Source: Mitsuaria sp. WAJ17 (GTDB taxonomy: Bacteria > Pseudomonadota > Gammaproteobacteria > Burkholderiales > Burkholderiaceae_C). From it: a stretch of DNA of 64,000 nt. Under the pieces are notes generated by a model. It was given only the letters and a program-made list of their open reading frames with translations. It did not search any database and was not told where the DNA came from. Positions 10,301-17,820 of the stretch are shown here, piece after piece (the stretch's first letter is position 1; each line of letters opens with the position of its first letter). Made by a program: the position numbers and the translations under genes. The stretch lies in assembly GCF_014174515.1 (NCBI RefSeq), contig NZ_JACJUG010000003.1:186001-250000 (forward strand). Reading direction: 5' to 3'.

Positions 10301-10530
10301 TTGTTCCCATGGCCTTGGCAACGGGGACGGGGGCGGAGGTGCAGCGCCCGCTGGCGACGGTGGTCATCGGCGGGATCCTTTCGTCCACCGCCTTGACCCT
10401 GCTGGTGCTGCCCATCCTGTATCGCTGGGCCCATGGCAAGGACGACGGCCTTGAAACCGCTGAGGCGGTCCCGAAGGGGGGCGAGCGCCTGTCGCCCTCC
10501 GCTTTGCTGAGCGGGTCCACGCTCCGCTAG
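7321..10530 (+). CDS. czcA: CzcA heavy-metal RND exporter
   Basis: A 1069-residue proton-driven RND pump expected to export Zn, Cd and/or Co across the envelope. ATG 7321 has a good ribosome site (AAGGAGG, 7311-7317). Twelve membrane helices in the two-halves RND layout can be followed. The fourth helix carries DFGIIVDGAVVIVEN, the signature of the HME-1/HME-2 divalent-cation subgroup (Zn/Co/Cd/Ni) rather than the CusA copper/silver type. The length matches the family. It is the last gene of the operon. No CzcD, CzcRS or MerR gene adjoins, so control probably comes from the MerR-type promoter and a distant regulator. Confidence 0.92.
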   Translation: MFERIIRFCIEQRWLVMLAVLGMAGLGVFSYTRLPVDAVADISNIQVVVNTQAPGYSPLETEQRVSYPIETLMSGLPGLEQTRSLSRYGLSQVTVIFKDGTDLHFARQLVNQRMQEARDRLPAGVTPSMGPISTGLGEIYLWTVEAAPDARKADGSPYTPTDLREIQDWVVKPQLRNVAGVAEINSIGGFEKQYVVAPDLERLAAHGLSLADVVKALEMNNASQGAGYIERKGEQYLVRAPGQVRSVDDIRDVIIGTAQGQAIRVRDIGEVALGRELRTGAATENGQEVVLGTVFMLMGENSRQVSRAVDRQMEAINKTLPAGVKAVTVYDRTTLVDKAVRTVQKNLIEGAALVVAVLFLFLGNIRAALITAMVIPLAMLFTFSGMVKAGISANLMSLGALDFGIIVDGAVVIVENCMRRLAHAQAHKGRTLTRGERLHEVFAAARESRRPLLYGQLIIMVVYVPILALTGVEGKMFHPMAFTVLLALLGALLLSVTFVPAAVALFMGDRVAEQENALMQWAGRRYQPLLARSLAHAPVVLTMAAVLVAFCGAVATRLGSEFVPNLNEGDLALQALRIPGTSLTQSVEMQRQLETQLKARFPEIERIFARTGTAEIAADPMPPNISDGYIMLKPQDEWPEPRRTREELLAAIREEAGKVPGSSYEFSQPIQLRFNELISGVRSDVAVKVFGDDQQVLGDTAGRIAQLLQAVPGATEVKVEQTTGLPMLTVNVDRTRTSRYGLSLGEVQDAVATAIGGREAGTVFQGDRRFGLLVRLPDAQRENLEALRRLPVPLPRGRGEERTSYVPLAELATLDLAPGPNQVSRENGKRRVVVSANVRGRDLGSFVEEAQALIEQKIKIPAGYWTRWGGTFEQLQSATRRLQLVVPLSLLMVFVLLFAMFGKVRDGLLVFTGIPFALTGGVLALWMRGIPLSISAAVGFIALSGVAVLNGLVMLSFIRSLREEGRSLDEAVREGALTRLRPVLMTALVASLGFVPMALATGTGAEVQRPLATVVIGGILSSTALTLLVLPILYRWAHGKDDGLETAEAVPKGGERLSPSALLSGSTLR

Positions 10531-10689
10531 GCCGGCCCTTGCTCCTTCGGGGCGCCGTGCCGTTTGCTGCTTGGCGGGCGGCGCGACTGGCGCTGCTCAG
10601 TGGTGGCAGGGCTCTTGCTGGGAGAGGGGCTCGGGCGGGTGCGTGGGCTGGGGCCAGGGCCGGACAAGGCCGTGCGCCGCGCCAATGTC

Positions 10690-10779
10690 TGGCGGAGACG
10701 GTGAGATTCGAACTCACGGAGGGGATAAGCCCTCGGCGGTTTTCAAGACCGCTGCCTTAAACCACTCGGCCACGTCTCC
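10690..10779 (-). tRNA. tRNA-Ser (anticodon UGA)
   Basis: Read on the minus strand this is a 90-nt class II tRNA. The acceptor stem GGAGACG pairs with CGTCTCC, and there is a D-arm with GGCCGAGTGG. The anticodon loop CTTGAAA sits between paired GCGGT/ACCGC arms. The long variable arm is typical of serine tRNAs, the T-arm has GTTCGAATC, and CCA is encoded. Anticodon TGA reads UCA/UCG codons. Confidence 0.97.
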
Positions 10780-10834
10780 CGCGGGAGAGGGCGCATTCTA
10801 ACCCTGGCCACAGCGGCCTCGCCGCAGCCTGGCC

Positions 10835-11662
10835 TCAGCCCGGTTTCTGTGCCTGGGGGCAGCGCACCTGGATGATGTCGCTGAGCTGGCCCTGGGCGTC
10901 GAGCAGGGCCGCGCTCAGCGAGCCGCCCCAGACGCAGCCGGTGTCCAGCGCCAGCAGGTCGTGCCGCTGCTGAAGGCCCAGGGTGGACCAGTGGCCGAAG
11001 GCGATGGGCTGGCCCGCACTGCGGCGGCCGGGCACCTCGAACCAGGGCATGAAGCCGGGCGGCGCCTCGCCGGCGCCGTCCTTGCTCTTGAACTCCAGCT
11101 GACCCTCGGCCGAGCAGAAGCGGATGCGTGTGAGCACGTTGACGATGAAGCGCAGCCGGGCCGTGCCTTGGAGGCCCTCATCCCAGCGGTCCGGCTCGTT
11201 GCCATACATCTCGTGGAGGAAATCGGCGAACTCCGGGCCGCGCAGCAGGGACTCGACCTCGGCGGCCAGCGAGAGGGTCTGCGCGCGGTCCCACTGCGGC
11301 ACCACGCCGGCATGCACCAGCAGCCAGCCCTGCACCTCGGCGGCCATGCGTTGCTGGCGCAGCCAGTCCAGCAGGGCCTCGCGGTCGGGGGCGTCGAGGA
11401 TGTCGCGCAGGGTGTCGCTCTTGCCGGGCTTGCGAGCGCCGTGCGCGGTGGCCAGCAGGTGCAGGTCATGATTGCCCAGCAGGCATTGCGCGGCCTCGCC
11501 CATGGATTGCAGGCGCCGCAGGGTGCGCAGTGAGGCGGGACCGCGGTTGACGAGGTCGCCCAGGCAGTGGATGCGGTCGCGCGAAGGCGAGAAGTCCAGG
11601 GTCTGCAAAAGGCGCTCCAGCGCGTCGCAGCAGCCCTGCAGGTCACCGATCAGGTAGTTCAT
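10835..11662 (-). CDS. apaH: ApaH, symmetrical Ap4A hydrolase
   Basis: A 275-residue calcineurin-type phosphoesterase that splits diadenosine tetraphosphate into two ADP. The metal-site blocks are in order: GDLQGC (about residues 6-11), GDLVNRGP (about 35-42) and GNHD (about 62-65). A later His sits in VHAG, and GHW and a closing ALDTGCVWGG follow, all as in ApaH. The length fits. ATG 11662 was chosen over the GTG one codon earlier. It is read away from the CorC-family gene; about 117 bp separate the two starts. Confidence 0.93.
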   Translation of the reverse strand: MNYLIGDLQGCCDALERLLQTLDFSPSRDRIHCLGDLVNRGPASLRTLRRLQSMGEAAQCLLGNHDLHLLATAHGARKPGKSDTLRDILDAPDREALLDWLRQQRMAAEVQGWLLVHAGVVPQWDRAQTLSLAAEVESLLRGPEFADFLHEMYGNEPDRWDEGLQGTARLRFIVNVLTRIRFCSAEGQLEFKSKDGAGEAPPGFMPWFEVPGRRSAGQPIAFGHWSTLGLQQRHDLLALDTGCVWGGSLSAALLDAQGQLSDIIQVRCPQAQKPG

Positions 11663-11779
11663 CACCGGGATTGTGCGGTCGGAATCGCCACGGGCTTCTG
11701 CTACGCTTGCGCGCTTCGACTGGTTTTATCGCGCCCGGCCAGGGTTTTCCCTGAATGCCCCTGCCACCTGGCGCTCTCC

Positions 11780-13081
11780 ATGGATACCGCCTTACTTCTC
11801 TTTCTGCTGCTGCTCAACGGATTCTTCGCGATGTCTGAAATGGCCCTGTCGGCCAGTCGCAAGGCGCGGTTGCAGGTGTTGGTGGAGTCGGGCGAGTCTG
11901 GGGCGCAGGCTGCCATGGACCTGCATGACGACCCCACCAAGTTCCTCTCGACGGTCCAGATCGGCATCACGTCCATCGGCGTGCTCAACGGCATCGTCGG
12001 CGATGCGGCCTTCTCCGCGCCCCTGGCCGCCTGGCTGAAGACGGTCACGCCCCTGCATGACCGCGCGGTGGAGATCACCGCCACCGCGCTGGTGGTGCTG
12101 ATCATCACCGTGGTGACCATCATCTTTGGGGAGCTGGTGCCCAAGCGCCTGGGGCAGATCTATCCGGAGACCGTGGCCCGCATGGTGGCGCCGCCTATGG
12201 AGTTCCTCTCGCTGGTGGCGCGCCCGCTGGTGCGTTTCCTGAGCTTCTGCACCGAGGCCACGCTGGGCCTGATGGGCTTGCGCGGCAAGGCGCAGCGCAG
12301 CGTGACCGAGGAGGAGATCGCCGCCAGCCTGGAGGAAGGCCGGGATGCCGGGGTCATCGAGGAGCAAGAGCACCAGATGGTGCGCAATGTCTTCCGCCTC
12401 GACGAGCGCCAGATCGGCTCCATGATGATCCCCCGCGCCGAGATCGCCTGGCTGGATGTCGAGGACACGCCCGAGGCCGTGCTCAAGATGCTGCAGGCCC
12501 ATGGCTACAGCCGCTATCCGGTCTGCCGCGGCGGCCTGGACGACGTGCTGGGCATCGCCACCGCGCAGGGCCTGCTGGCCCGCGTGCTTGCGGGGCAAGA
12601 CCTGGCCCTCGGCGAGGATCTGGAGCCGTCGGTCTTCGTGCCGGAGACCCTGTCGGGCATGGAGCTGCTGGAGCACTTCCGGGCATCCAATGCGCCCCTG
12701 GTCTTCGTGGTCGATGAATACGGTGAAGTGCAGGGCGTGATCTCTGTGCGTGATGTCTTGGAAGCGATCGCCGGCGAGTTCAATGCGCCCGGTGATGGTG
12801 ACGCCTGGGCGGTGCAGCGCGAGGACGGGAGCTGGCTGATGGATGGCCTGATCCCCGTGCCCGAGTTCAAGGACCGCCTGGGCCTGAAGGAACTGCCCGA
12901 AGAGGATCGTGGGCGCTACAACACCCTGGCCGGCATGGTGATGCTGCTGCTGGGGCGCTTGCCGCGCACGGCCGATGTGGTGGAGTGGAACGCCTGGAGA
13001 TTCGAGGTCGTGGACCTCGATGGCAAGCGTGTGGACAAAGTGCTGGTCAGCCGACTGGCGGAAGACGGAGAGAAAGAATGA
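11780..13081 (+). CDS. CorC/HlyC-type membrane protein with DUF21 and CBS domains
   Basis: A 433-residue inner-membrane protein of the hemolysin C/CorC/TlyC family, linked elsewhere to Mg/Co efflux or ion homeostasis. A DUF21 domain with about four membrane helices covers residues 1-185 (start MDTALLLFLLLLNGFFAMSE). A CBS pair follows (about 205-335), then a CorC_HlyC C-terminal domain. ATG 11780 starts the first helix; the open frame upstream overlaps the apaH start and is not protein-like. The stop overlaps the ATG of the SapC-family gene (ATGA), so the two are translationally coupled. Confidence 0.88.
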   Translation: MDTALLLFLLLLNGFFAMSEMALSASRKARLQVLVESGESGAQAAMDLHDDPTKFLSTVQIGITSIGVLNGIVGDAAFSAPLAAWLKTVTPLHDRAVEITATALVVLIITVVTIIFGELVPKRLGQIYPETVARMVAPPMEFLSLVARPLVRFLSFCTEATLGLMGLRGKAQRSVTEEEIAASLEEGRDAGVIEEQEHQMVRNVFRLDERQIGSMMIPRAEIAWLDVEDTPEAVLKMLQAHGYSRYPVCRGGLDDVLGIATAQGLLARVLAGQDLALGEDLEPSVFVPETLSGMELLEHFRASNAPLVFVVDEYGEVQGVISVRDVLEAIAGEFNAPGDGDAWAVQREDGSWLMDGLIPVPEFKDRLGLKELPEEDRGRYNTLAGMVMLLLGRLPRTADVVEWNAWRFEVVDLDGKRVDKVLVSRLAEDGEKE

Positions 13082-13824
13082 GCACCCCCCCGATGTTTGG
13101 CAGCGTGGTTCCCCTGGACCGCGAGGCCCACAAGAAGCTGCACCTGCGCACGGACCTGTCCACGGTGGACAAGGTCAAGGAACTGAACTCGATGTTCCTG
13201 ACGACGGTCGAGTTCTCCGAAGCCTGCAAGGAGTTCCCCATCGTCTTCGTGCGCGCTGGCGAAGCCCCCAAGGACGGCGGCAAGCAGGCCGTGGCACCTC
13301 TGGCCGTGCTGGGCCTGAAGCCCGGCCATAACCTCTTCGTCGAGGACGGCCGGTGGACGGCCAATTACGCCCCGGCCTATGTGCGCCGCTATCCCTTCAT
13401 GATGGCCCACATCGATGACCAGGGGAACATGGCCCTGTGCATCGACGACCAGTGGGCGGGCTTCTCCGAGACCGAGGGTCAGGCCCTGTTCGCCGCCAAC
13501 GGCGAGGCGACCGAGTTCCTGGTCAATGCCAAGAATTTCGTCGAAAGCTACGAGCGCGAGACCGAGCGCACCCGCGCCGCCTGCCATGAGCTGGTTGAGC
13601 TGGGCATCCTGCAGGACATGCGCTTCGAGTCAACCAACGAGGCCGGCAATAAGGTTGACGTCGATGGGTTCATGACTGTGGACGAGAAGAAGCTGGCTGA
13701 GCTGGACGACGCCACCGTCGTGCGCCTGCACCGCAATGGTCTGCTGGCCTTGCTGGAGATGCACCGGCTGTCCCTGGGCAATATGGCCCGCCTGGCGCAG
13801 CTGCAACTGGCCCGCAAGGACTGA
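13078..13824 (+). CDS. SapC-family protein
   Basis: A 248-residue soluble protein matching the SapC family (N-terminal VVPLDREAHKKLHL; conserved YAPAYVRRYPFM in the middle; DDQWAGFSETEGQALF). The name comes from the Campylobacter S-layer locus, but in Gram-negative bacteria without S-layers the role is unknown. It has no signal peptide or membrane segment. It starts inside the stop codon of the CorC-like gene and is followed by a strong terminator, so the operon is two genes. The coupling suggests a shared function that cannot be named from sequence. Confidence 0.82.
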   Translation: MSTPPMFGSVVPLDREAHKKLHLRTDLSTVDKVKELNSMFLTTVEFSEACKEFPIVFVRAGEAPKDGGKQAVAPLAVLGLKPGHNLFVEDGRWTANYAPAYVRRYPFMMAHIDDQGNMALCIDDQWAGFSETEGQALFAANGEATEFLVNAKNFVESYERETERTRAACHELVELGILQDMRFESTNEAGNKVDVDGFMTVDEKKLAELDDATVVRLHRNGLLALLEMHRLSLGNMARLAQLQLARKD

Positions 13825-13864
13825 AACAGCGTCTGACCGCCGCGAGGCGGTCGGGGTGCCGCAA

Positions 13865-13889
13865 GGGGCAGGGTGACCTGCCCCTTTTT
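13865..13889 (+). terminator. Rho-independent terminator after the SapC-family gene
   Basis: An 8-bp stem GGGGCAGG / CCTGCCCC with a four-base loop (GTGA) is followed by five T residues, 40 bp beyond the stop. It ends the CorC-SapC transcript. Confidence 0.88.
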
Positions 13890-14035
13890 CATGGGTGAAG
13901 GGCAGGTACGCCGCTTTCCGCTGCCCACGTGCGGGCCTGCGCAGGCTTGTTGCATTCGTCGGGCTTGTACCGAGGCTGCTGTCACAAGCCGCTGTCAGAA
14001 TCCAGCGTCCCTTTTCGTTGGGGGTTGACTGGCAC

Positions 14036-15658
14036 ATGAACAACATCCTGAGCCGCCGCGGATTTGTCGCGGGTTCCCTGCCCTTGAGCGCCGCGCTGAC
14101 GGCTGCCCTGGGCCCAGCCGAGGCATCGCCGGCACCCAAGGCCGCCGCCCAATCGCCAGGACTCAATGCCCCCTGGGACCAGATGGACGTGCGCGAGCTG
14201 CAGGCCGCCCTGCGCGAAGGCAGGCTCAGCTGCGAGCGCCTGACCCGCCACTACCTGCACCGCATCGAGATGCTGGATCGCCGCGGCCCGCAGCTGCGCT
14301 CGGTGATCGAGCTCAATCCCGACGCCCTGTCACAGGCCCGCCAGCTCGATGCCGACCGGCACAAGGCCGAGCGCGGCCCGCTGTACGGCATCCCCGTGCT
14401 GATCAAGGACAACATCGCCACCGCCGACCGCATGGCGACCACGGCGGGGTCGATGGCCCTGGCCGGCCTGCATGCCAAGCGGGACGCCTTCATCGTCAAG
14501 CGCCTGCGCGAGGCGGGCGCCGTGATCCTGGGCAAGACCAATCTCAGCGAGTGGGCCAACATCCGCTCCAGCCGTTCCACCAGCGGCTGGAGCAGCCGCG
14601 GCGGCCAGACGCGGCATCCCTACTTGCTCAACCGCAATCCCAGCGGCTCCAGTTCCGGCTCCGCAGTGGCCATGGCCGCCGGCCTCTGCGCCCTGGCCGT
14701 GGGCACCGAGACCGACGGCTCCATCACCTCGCCCGCCAGCATCTGCGGCGTCGTGGGCCTCAAGCCCACCCTGGGCCTGCTGAGCCGGGACGGCATCATC
14801 CCCATTGCCGCATCCCAGGACACCGCCGGCCCCATGACGCGCTCGGTGCGCGACGCGGCCCTGCTGCTGCAGTGCATGGCCGGCCGCGACAGCCGCGATG
14901 CCGCCACGCAAGACCTGCCCCCGGGCGCGGCCCTGGATTTTGAAGGTGCTCTGCGCAAGGACGCGCTGAAGGGCGCGCGCATTGGCGTCATCCGTGCCGC
15001 CATGCCACCCCAGCCCCAGGTCATGGCCCTGTTCGAGCAGGCCCTGGAGGTGCTGCGCCAGCAGGGCGCGGTGCTGGTCGATAAGCTGGAGATCCCCAAC
15101 CAGGCCAAGTACGCCGAGACCGAGCTGACTGTGCTGATGCACGAGCTCAAGGCCGGCCTGCGCGACTACCTGGCTGAATTCCAGCCGGATGCCCCGGTCG
15201 GGAATCTCGGCGAGCTGATCGCCTGGAACCGTCAGCACGCCGGCACGGTCATGCCGTTCTTCGACCAGGAGCTCTTCGAGCAGGCCGAGGCCACCGAGGG
15301 CCTGGAGGCCACCGTCTACCGCGAGGCCCTGGCCACCAACCGCCGCTACGCGCGCGCCGAGGGCCTGGATGCGCTCTTTGCCGAGCACCAGCTCGACGCT
15401 GTGGTGGCGCCCACTGGCAATGTGGCCTGGCTTACCGATCCGGTGCTGGGCGACCACTTCACCGCGGGCGGCTTCACCACGCCGTTCGCGGTGGCGGGCT
15501 ATCCCCACATCACCGTGCCCATGGGCATGGTCGCGCGCTTGCCGGCGGCCCTGTCCTTCGGTGGCCTGGCCTGGCAGGACGCCAAGTTGCTGGCCCTGGC
15601 CCATGCCTATGAGCAGGCCAGCCGGCGGCGGGTGCTGCCGGCCTTTCTGAAGGAATGA
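14036..15658 (+). CDS. Tat-exported amidase (amidase-signature family)
   Basis: A 540-residue amidase. The N-terminus MNNILSRRGFVAG is a twin-arginine signal followed by a hydrophobic stretch and an AEA/S cleavage region, so the enzyme should be exported folded to the periplasm. The catalytic Ser-cisSer-Lys set is visible: Lys124 in VLIKDNIATAD, the cis-Ser in the SGSSSGSA block (about residues 203-210) and the nucleophile in TETDGSI. The fold resembles GatA-type amidases, but there are no gatB/gatC neighbours, so it is a stand-alone amidase of unknown substrate. ATG 14036 was chosen because it begins the Tat signal; the longer frame from 13895 crosses the leader. It is monocistronic. Confidence 0.88.
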   Translation: MNNILSRRGFVAGSLPLSAALTAALGPAEASPAPKAAAQSPGLNAPWDQMDVRELQAALREGRLSCERLTRHYLHRIEMLDRRGPQLRSVIELNPDALSQARQLDADRHKAERGPLYGIPVLIKDNIATADRMATTAGSMALAGLHAKRDAFIVKRLREAGAVILGKTNLSEWANIRSSRSTSGWSSRGGQTRHPYLLNRNPSGSSSGSAVAMAAGLCALAVGTETDGSITSPASICGVVGLKPTLGLLSRDGIIPIAASQDTAGPMTRSVRDAALLLQCMAGRDSRDAATQDLPPGAALDFEGALRKDALKGARIGVIRAAMPPQPQVMALFEQALEVLRQQGAVLVDKLEIPNQAKYAETELTVLMHELKAGLRDYLAEFQPDAPVGNLGELIAWNRQHAGTVMPFFDQELFEQAEATEGLEATVYREALATNRRYARAEGLDALFAEHQLDAVVAPTGNVAWLTDPVLGDHFTAGGFTTPFAVAGYPHITVPMGMVARLPAALSFGGLAWQDAKLLALAHAYEQASRRRVLPAFLKE

Positions 15659-15690
15659 AGGCTCGTAGCACGAGCGCATGGACACAGGGC

Positions 15691-15738
15691 CAGGCCTTGC
15701 CGGGGTCAGGCCTTGCGAGGGTCAGGCCTTGCCATAGG
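15691..15738. repeat. Three 16-bp direct repeats (CAGGCCTTGC core)
   Basis: The ten-base core CAGGCCTTGC recurs at 15691, 15707 and 15723, each separated by six bases (SSGGGT-like), giving an exact 16-bp period in the gap after the amidase. Two copies include GGGTCAGGCCTTGC, one base different from a 14-mer scattered elsewhere in the window. No hairpin or gene is seen here. Confidence 0.75.
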
Positions 15739-15940
15739 AACCGGGGGCGTGGCGGCAGGCCCACAGCAATGATCAGCGAAATCCCTGTGAATCCGGTGTT
15801 AACCCTGTATTGAATTGGTTCAGGTCATGGGGGGCGGTGTAAGACTTTGTGTATGTTGTAGGAAGCGATGTTTTTCACGGTTTTGATTCCGAATCGTCGC
15901 TAGACTGCGTCGACCTTGAACACCTTGAGGGAGTCTTTGG

Positions 15941-16699
15941 ATGTTTGCTGACAGTGCAGGTTTTCTTGCCGCCGGGGCCGCTGACGCCCTGCGTGCGACC
16001 CTGCGGTCTGGGGGCGCCAACACCATTGCTCCCGTGCGAGCGTTCCGCATCAGTGCGGCCATGTCTGCCAGCCAGCGCCTGCAGGCGCGCGAGCTGGTCG
16101 GGCGAAAGTACGCTGCGCGCGGCTATGCGATTGCCGCCAAGGCCGGGCAGGCTGCCGCAGCCGGCCTCGAAGGCCAGGAAGCCGATCTCCTGACCCTGAC
16201 GGCTGCCCGCGAAGGCGCGGTGCTGGGCACCCTCAGCGTGCGCTTTGACAGCAGCGAGGGCCTGGCCGCCGATCAGGTCTTCAAGACCGAGATGCGCCAG
16301 CTTCGCGCCGGCGGCCGCCGTCTCTGCGAATTCACCCAACTGGCCATGGACATCGACGAAGCCTCCAAGCGTGTCCTGGCCTGCCTCTTTCACATGGCCT
16401 ATCTGCAGGCTTTCCGCCTGCGCGGCGCCGAGCTGCTGGTGGTGGAGGTCAATCCGCGCCATGTAGGCTACTACCAGCGCATGCTCGGCTTCCGCATCTG
16501 CAGCGAAGAGCGCATGAATCCTCGCGTGAAGGCTCCGGCCGTGCTGATGTGCCTGGACTTCCACTATGCCCAGCAGCAGGTGCTGCGCTACGGTGGCCAG
16601 CCGCATCTGGGTCCCGTGGCTCGCTCGCTGTACCCTTTCGGCTACTCTTCCGCTGAAGAAGAGGTGCTGCTGGAGGAGCTGACGGCTTCGCTGCAGTAA
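15941..16699 (+). CDS. N-acyl amino acid synthase (FeeM-like, GNAT fold)
   Basis: A 252-residue protein resembling FeeM-type N-acyl amino acid synthases and the exosortase-associated acyltransferases. These are GNAT-fold relatives of LuxI autoinducer synthases that move an acyl chain from acyl-ACP to an amine. Visible family features are ARELVGRKYAARGY (LuxI-like N-terminal motif), a central beta-strand TLSVRFDS, CEFTQLAMD, and the VNPRHVGYYQRMLGF region at the acyl-CoA/ACP-binding end. It has no signal peptide. A GAGGGA ribosome site precedes ATG 15941, within a comparatively AT-rich leader (15780-15940). It is transcribed alone and closed by a terminator. The substrate amino acid cannot be told from sequence. 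Confidence 0.7.
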   Translation: MFADSAGFLAAGAADALRATLRSGGANTIAPVRAFRISAAMSASQRLQARELVGRKYAARGYAIAAKAGQAAAAGLEGQEADLLTLTAAREGAVLGTLSVRFDSSEGLAADQVFKTEMRQLRAGGRRLCEFTQLAMDIDEASKRVLACLFHMAYLQAFRLRGAELLVVEVNPRHVGYYQRMLGFRICSEERMNPRVKAPAVLMCLDFHYAQQQVLRYGGQPHLGPVARSLYPFGYSSAEEEVLLEELTASLQ

Positions 16700-16742
16700 G
16701 GCCGTGCGAGGCGAGCACCTCGCGGCCTGACGGGCTCCGATC

Positions 16743-16764
16743 AACCGGCTGAGGCCGGTTTTTT
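16743..16764 (+). terminator. Terminator after the acyl synthase gene
   Basis: A 7-bp stem AACCGGC / GCCGGTT with loop TGAG is followed by a T tract, 43 bp beyond the stop. Confidence 0.85.
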
Positions 16765-16898
16765 CTTGTCCTGCCCACAGGTCCGGCCGCTGCAGAGGCC
16801 GCCCGACCCAGGCGCCCGGCTGCGCTGGCCTTCGATGGTCCGCCGGCTGGTGGCCTGCCCGCAGTCTGGTTCAGGGCGCAGCCCTGGGCTGTCCTGCT

Positions 16899-17723
16899 TC
16901 AGGCCAGGGTGGGCGCCGTGCCGCCGTCTCGCCAGCCCAGCTGTCGGGACAGCTCTCGGGCGACGCGCCTGAGTTCCCGGGCCGGCAGGCCGGACGCCTG
17001 CAGCTCGAAGTTGCCGCTCGGGCCGATGGCCGTGAGGCTCAGCACCATGCGACCGGCGTCGTCGAAGACTGGCGCTGCGAGGGCGGAGACGCCCGCCACC
17101 ACGCCGTCCCGGGACTGAGCCAGGCCGGTGCTTCGCGTCTCGGCCAGGATGCGCTCGAAGGCTGGGCTGAGGGAGGCCGGCTCGCCATCGGCGGCTTCGT
17201 TCAAATGCAGGGCTTCCATGACCTGGGCCCGGGGAAGAAAGGCCGCGAAAAGCCGGCCCGAGGCCGTGCCGCGCAGACTCATCACCGTGCCATGGCGCAT
17301 GCTCACATGCACCGGCGAGGGGGCTTGTGCCACCCGCACGATGGTCGGGCCGCGATTGCCCCAGACGGCGATCGCCACCGTGTGCCCCAGGCTCAGGGCG
17401 AGTTCCTCAATGCGCGGCGTGGCCAGGCGCACCGGCTCGTACTGCTGCAGGCTGATCAGGCCCAGCTGCAGTGCCAGGGGCCCCAGGCCGTAGCGCCCGC
17501 CACCCGCTTCCTGCTCCACCAGGCCCAGCTTGATGTAGCTCACCAGGTAGGGGTGGGCCTTGGCCGGTGTCATGCCGGCTTCACGCGCCAGGTCCTTCAG
17601 GGCCAGTGGGCGCCCCTGGTGGGCGAGGGCGATCAGCAACTGGCCGCCTACCTCCACGCTCTGGATGCCGCGTGGGCCGCGGGATTCGCTGTCTTTGCCA
17701 GGGAAATCGGTGTCGTCGGACAT
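16899..17723 (-). CDS. IclR-family regulator of the adjacent catabolic operon
   Basis: A 274-residue IclR-type transcription factor. It has an N-terminal winged helix (about residues 20-80, RGIQSVEVGGQLLIALAHQG, with recognition helix MTPAKAHPYLVSYIKLGL) and a C-terminal effector-binding domain (about 95-260). ATG 17723 was chosen over one nine codons upstream because the family N-terminus starts near there. It is divergent from the MBL-VOC-hydroxylase-FAH operon with 97 bp between starts, the classic layout for a local IclR activator or repressor. A TTGCGA...TCGCAA inverted pair (17768-17773 and 17801-17806) in the gap is a candidate binding site. The effector is probably an aromatic intermediate of the operon; that is inference. 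Confidence 0.87.
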   Translation of the reverse strand: MSDDTDFPGKDSESRGPRGIQSVEVGGQLLIALAHQGRPLALKDLAREAGMTPAKAHPYLVSYIKLGLVEQEAGGGRYGLGPLALQLGLISLQQYEPVRLATPRIEELALSLGHTVAIAVWGNRGPTIVRVAQAPSPVHVSMRHGTVMSLRGTASGRLFAAFLPRAQVMEALHLNEAADGEPASLSPAFERILAETRSTGLAQSRDGVVAGVSALAAPVFDDAGRMVLSLTAIGPSGNFELQASGLPARELRRVARELSRQLGWRDGGTAPTLA

Positions 17724-17767
17724 GGTGCGCAGATCGGGGTGGCGGCGCATTATCGGGTGCGCTGGTG

Positions 17768-17806
17768 TTGCGATCTTAAATTAGATATAGTCAAACGCAT
17801 TCGCAA
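17768..17806. promoter_or_regulatory. Candidate IclR operator/divergent promoter
   Basis: Arms TTGCGA and TCGCAA are perfect complements 27 bp apart and flank an AT-rich stretch (TTAAATTAGATATAGT), the only such stretch between the divergent iclR and MBL genes. This is positional evidence only. Confidence 0.35.
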
Positions 17807-17820
17807 GGATTGAATTGATC

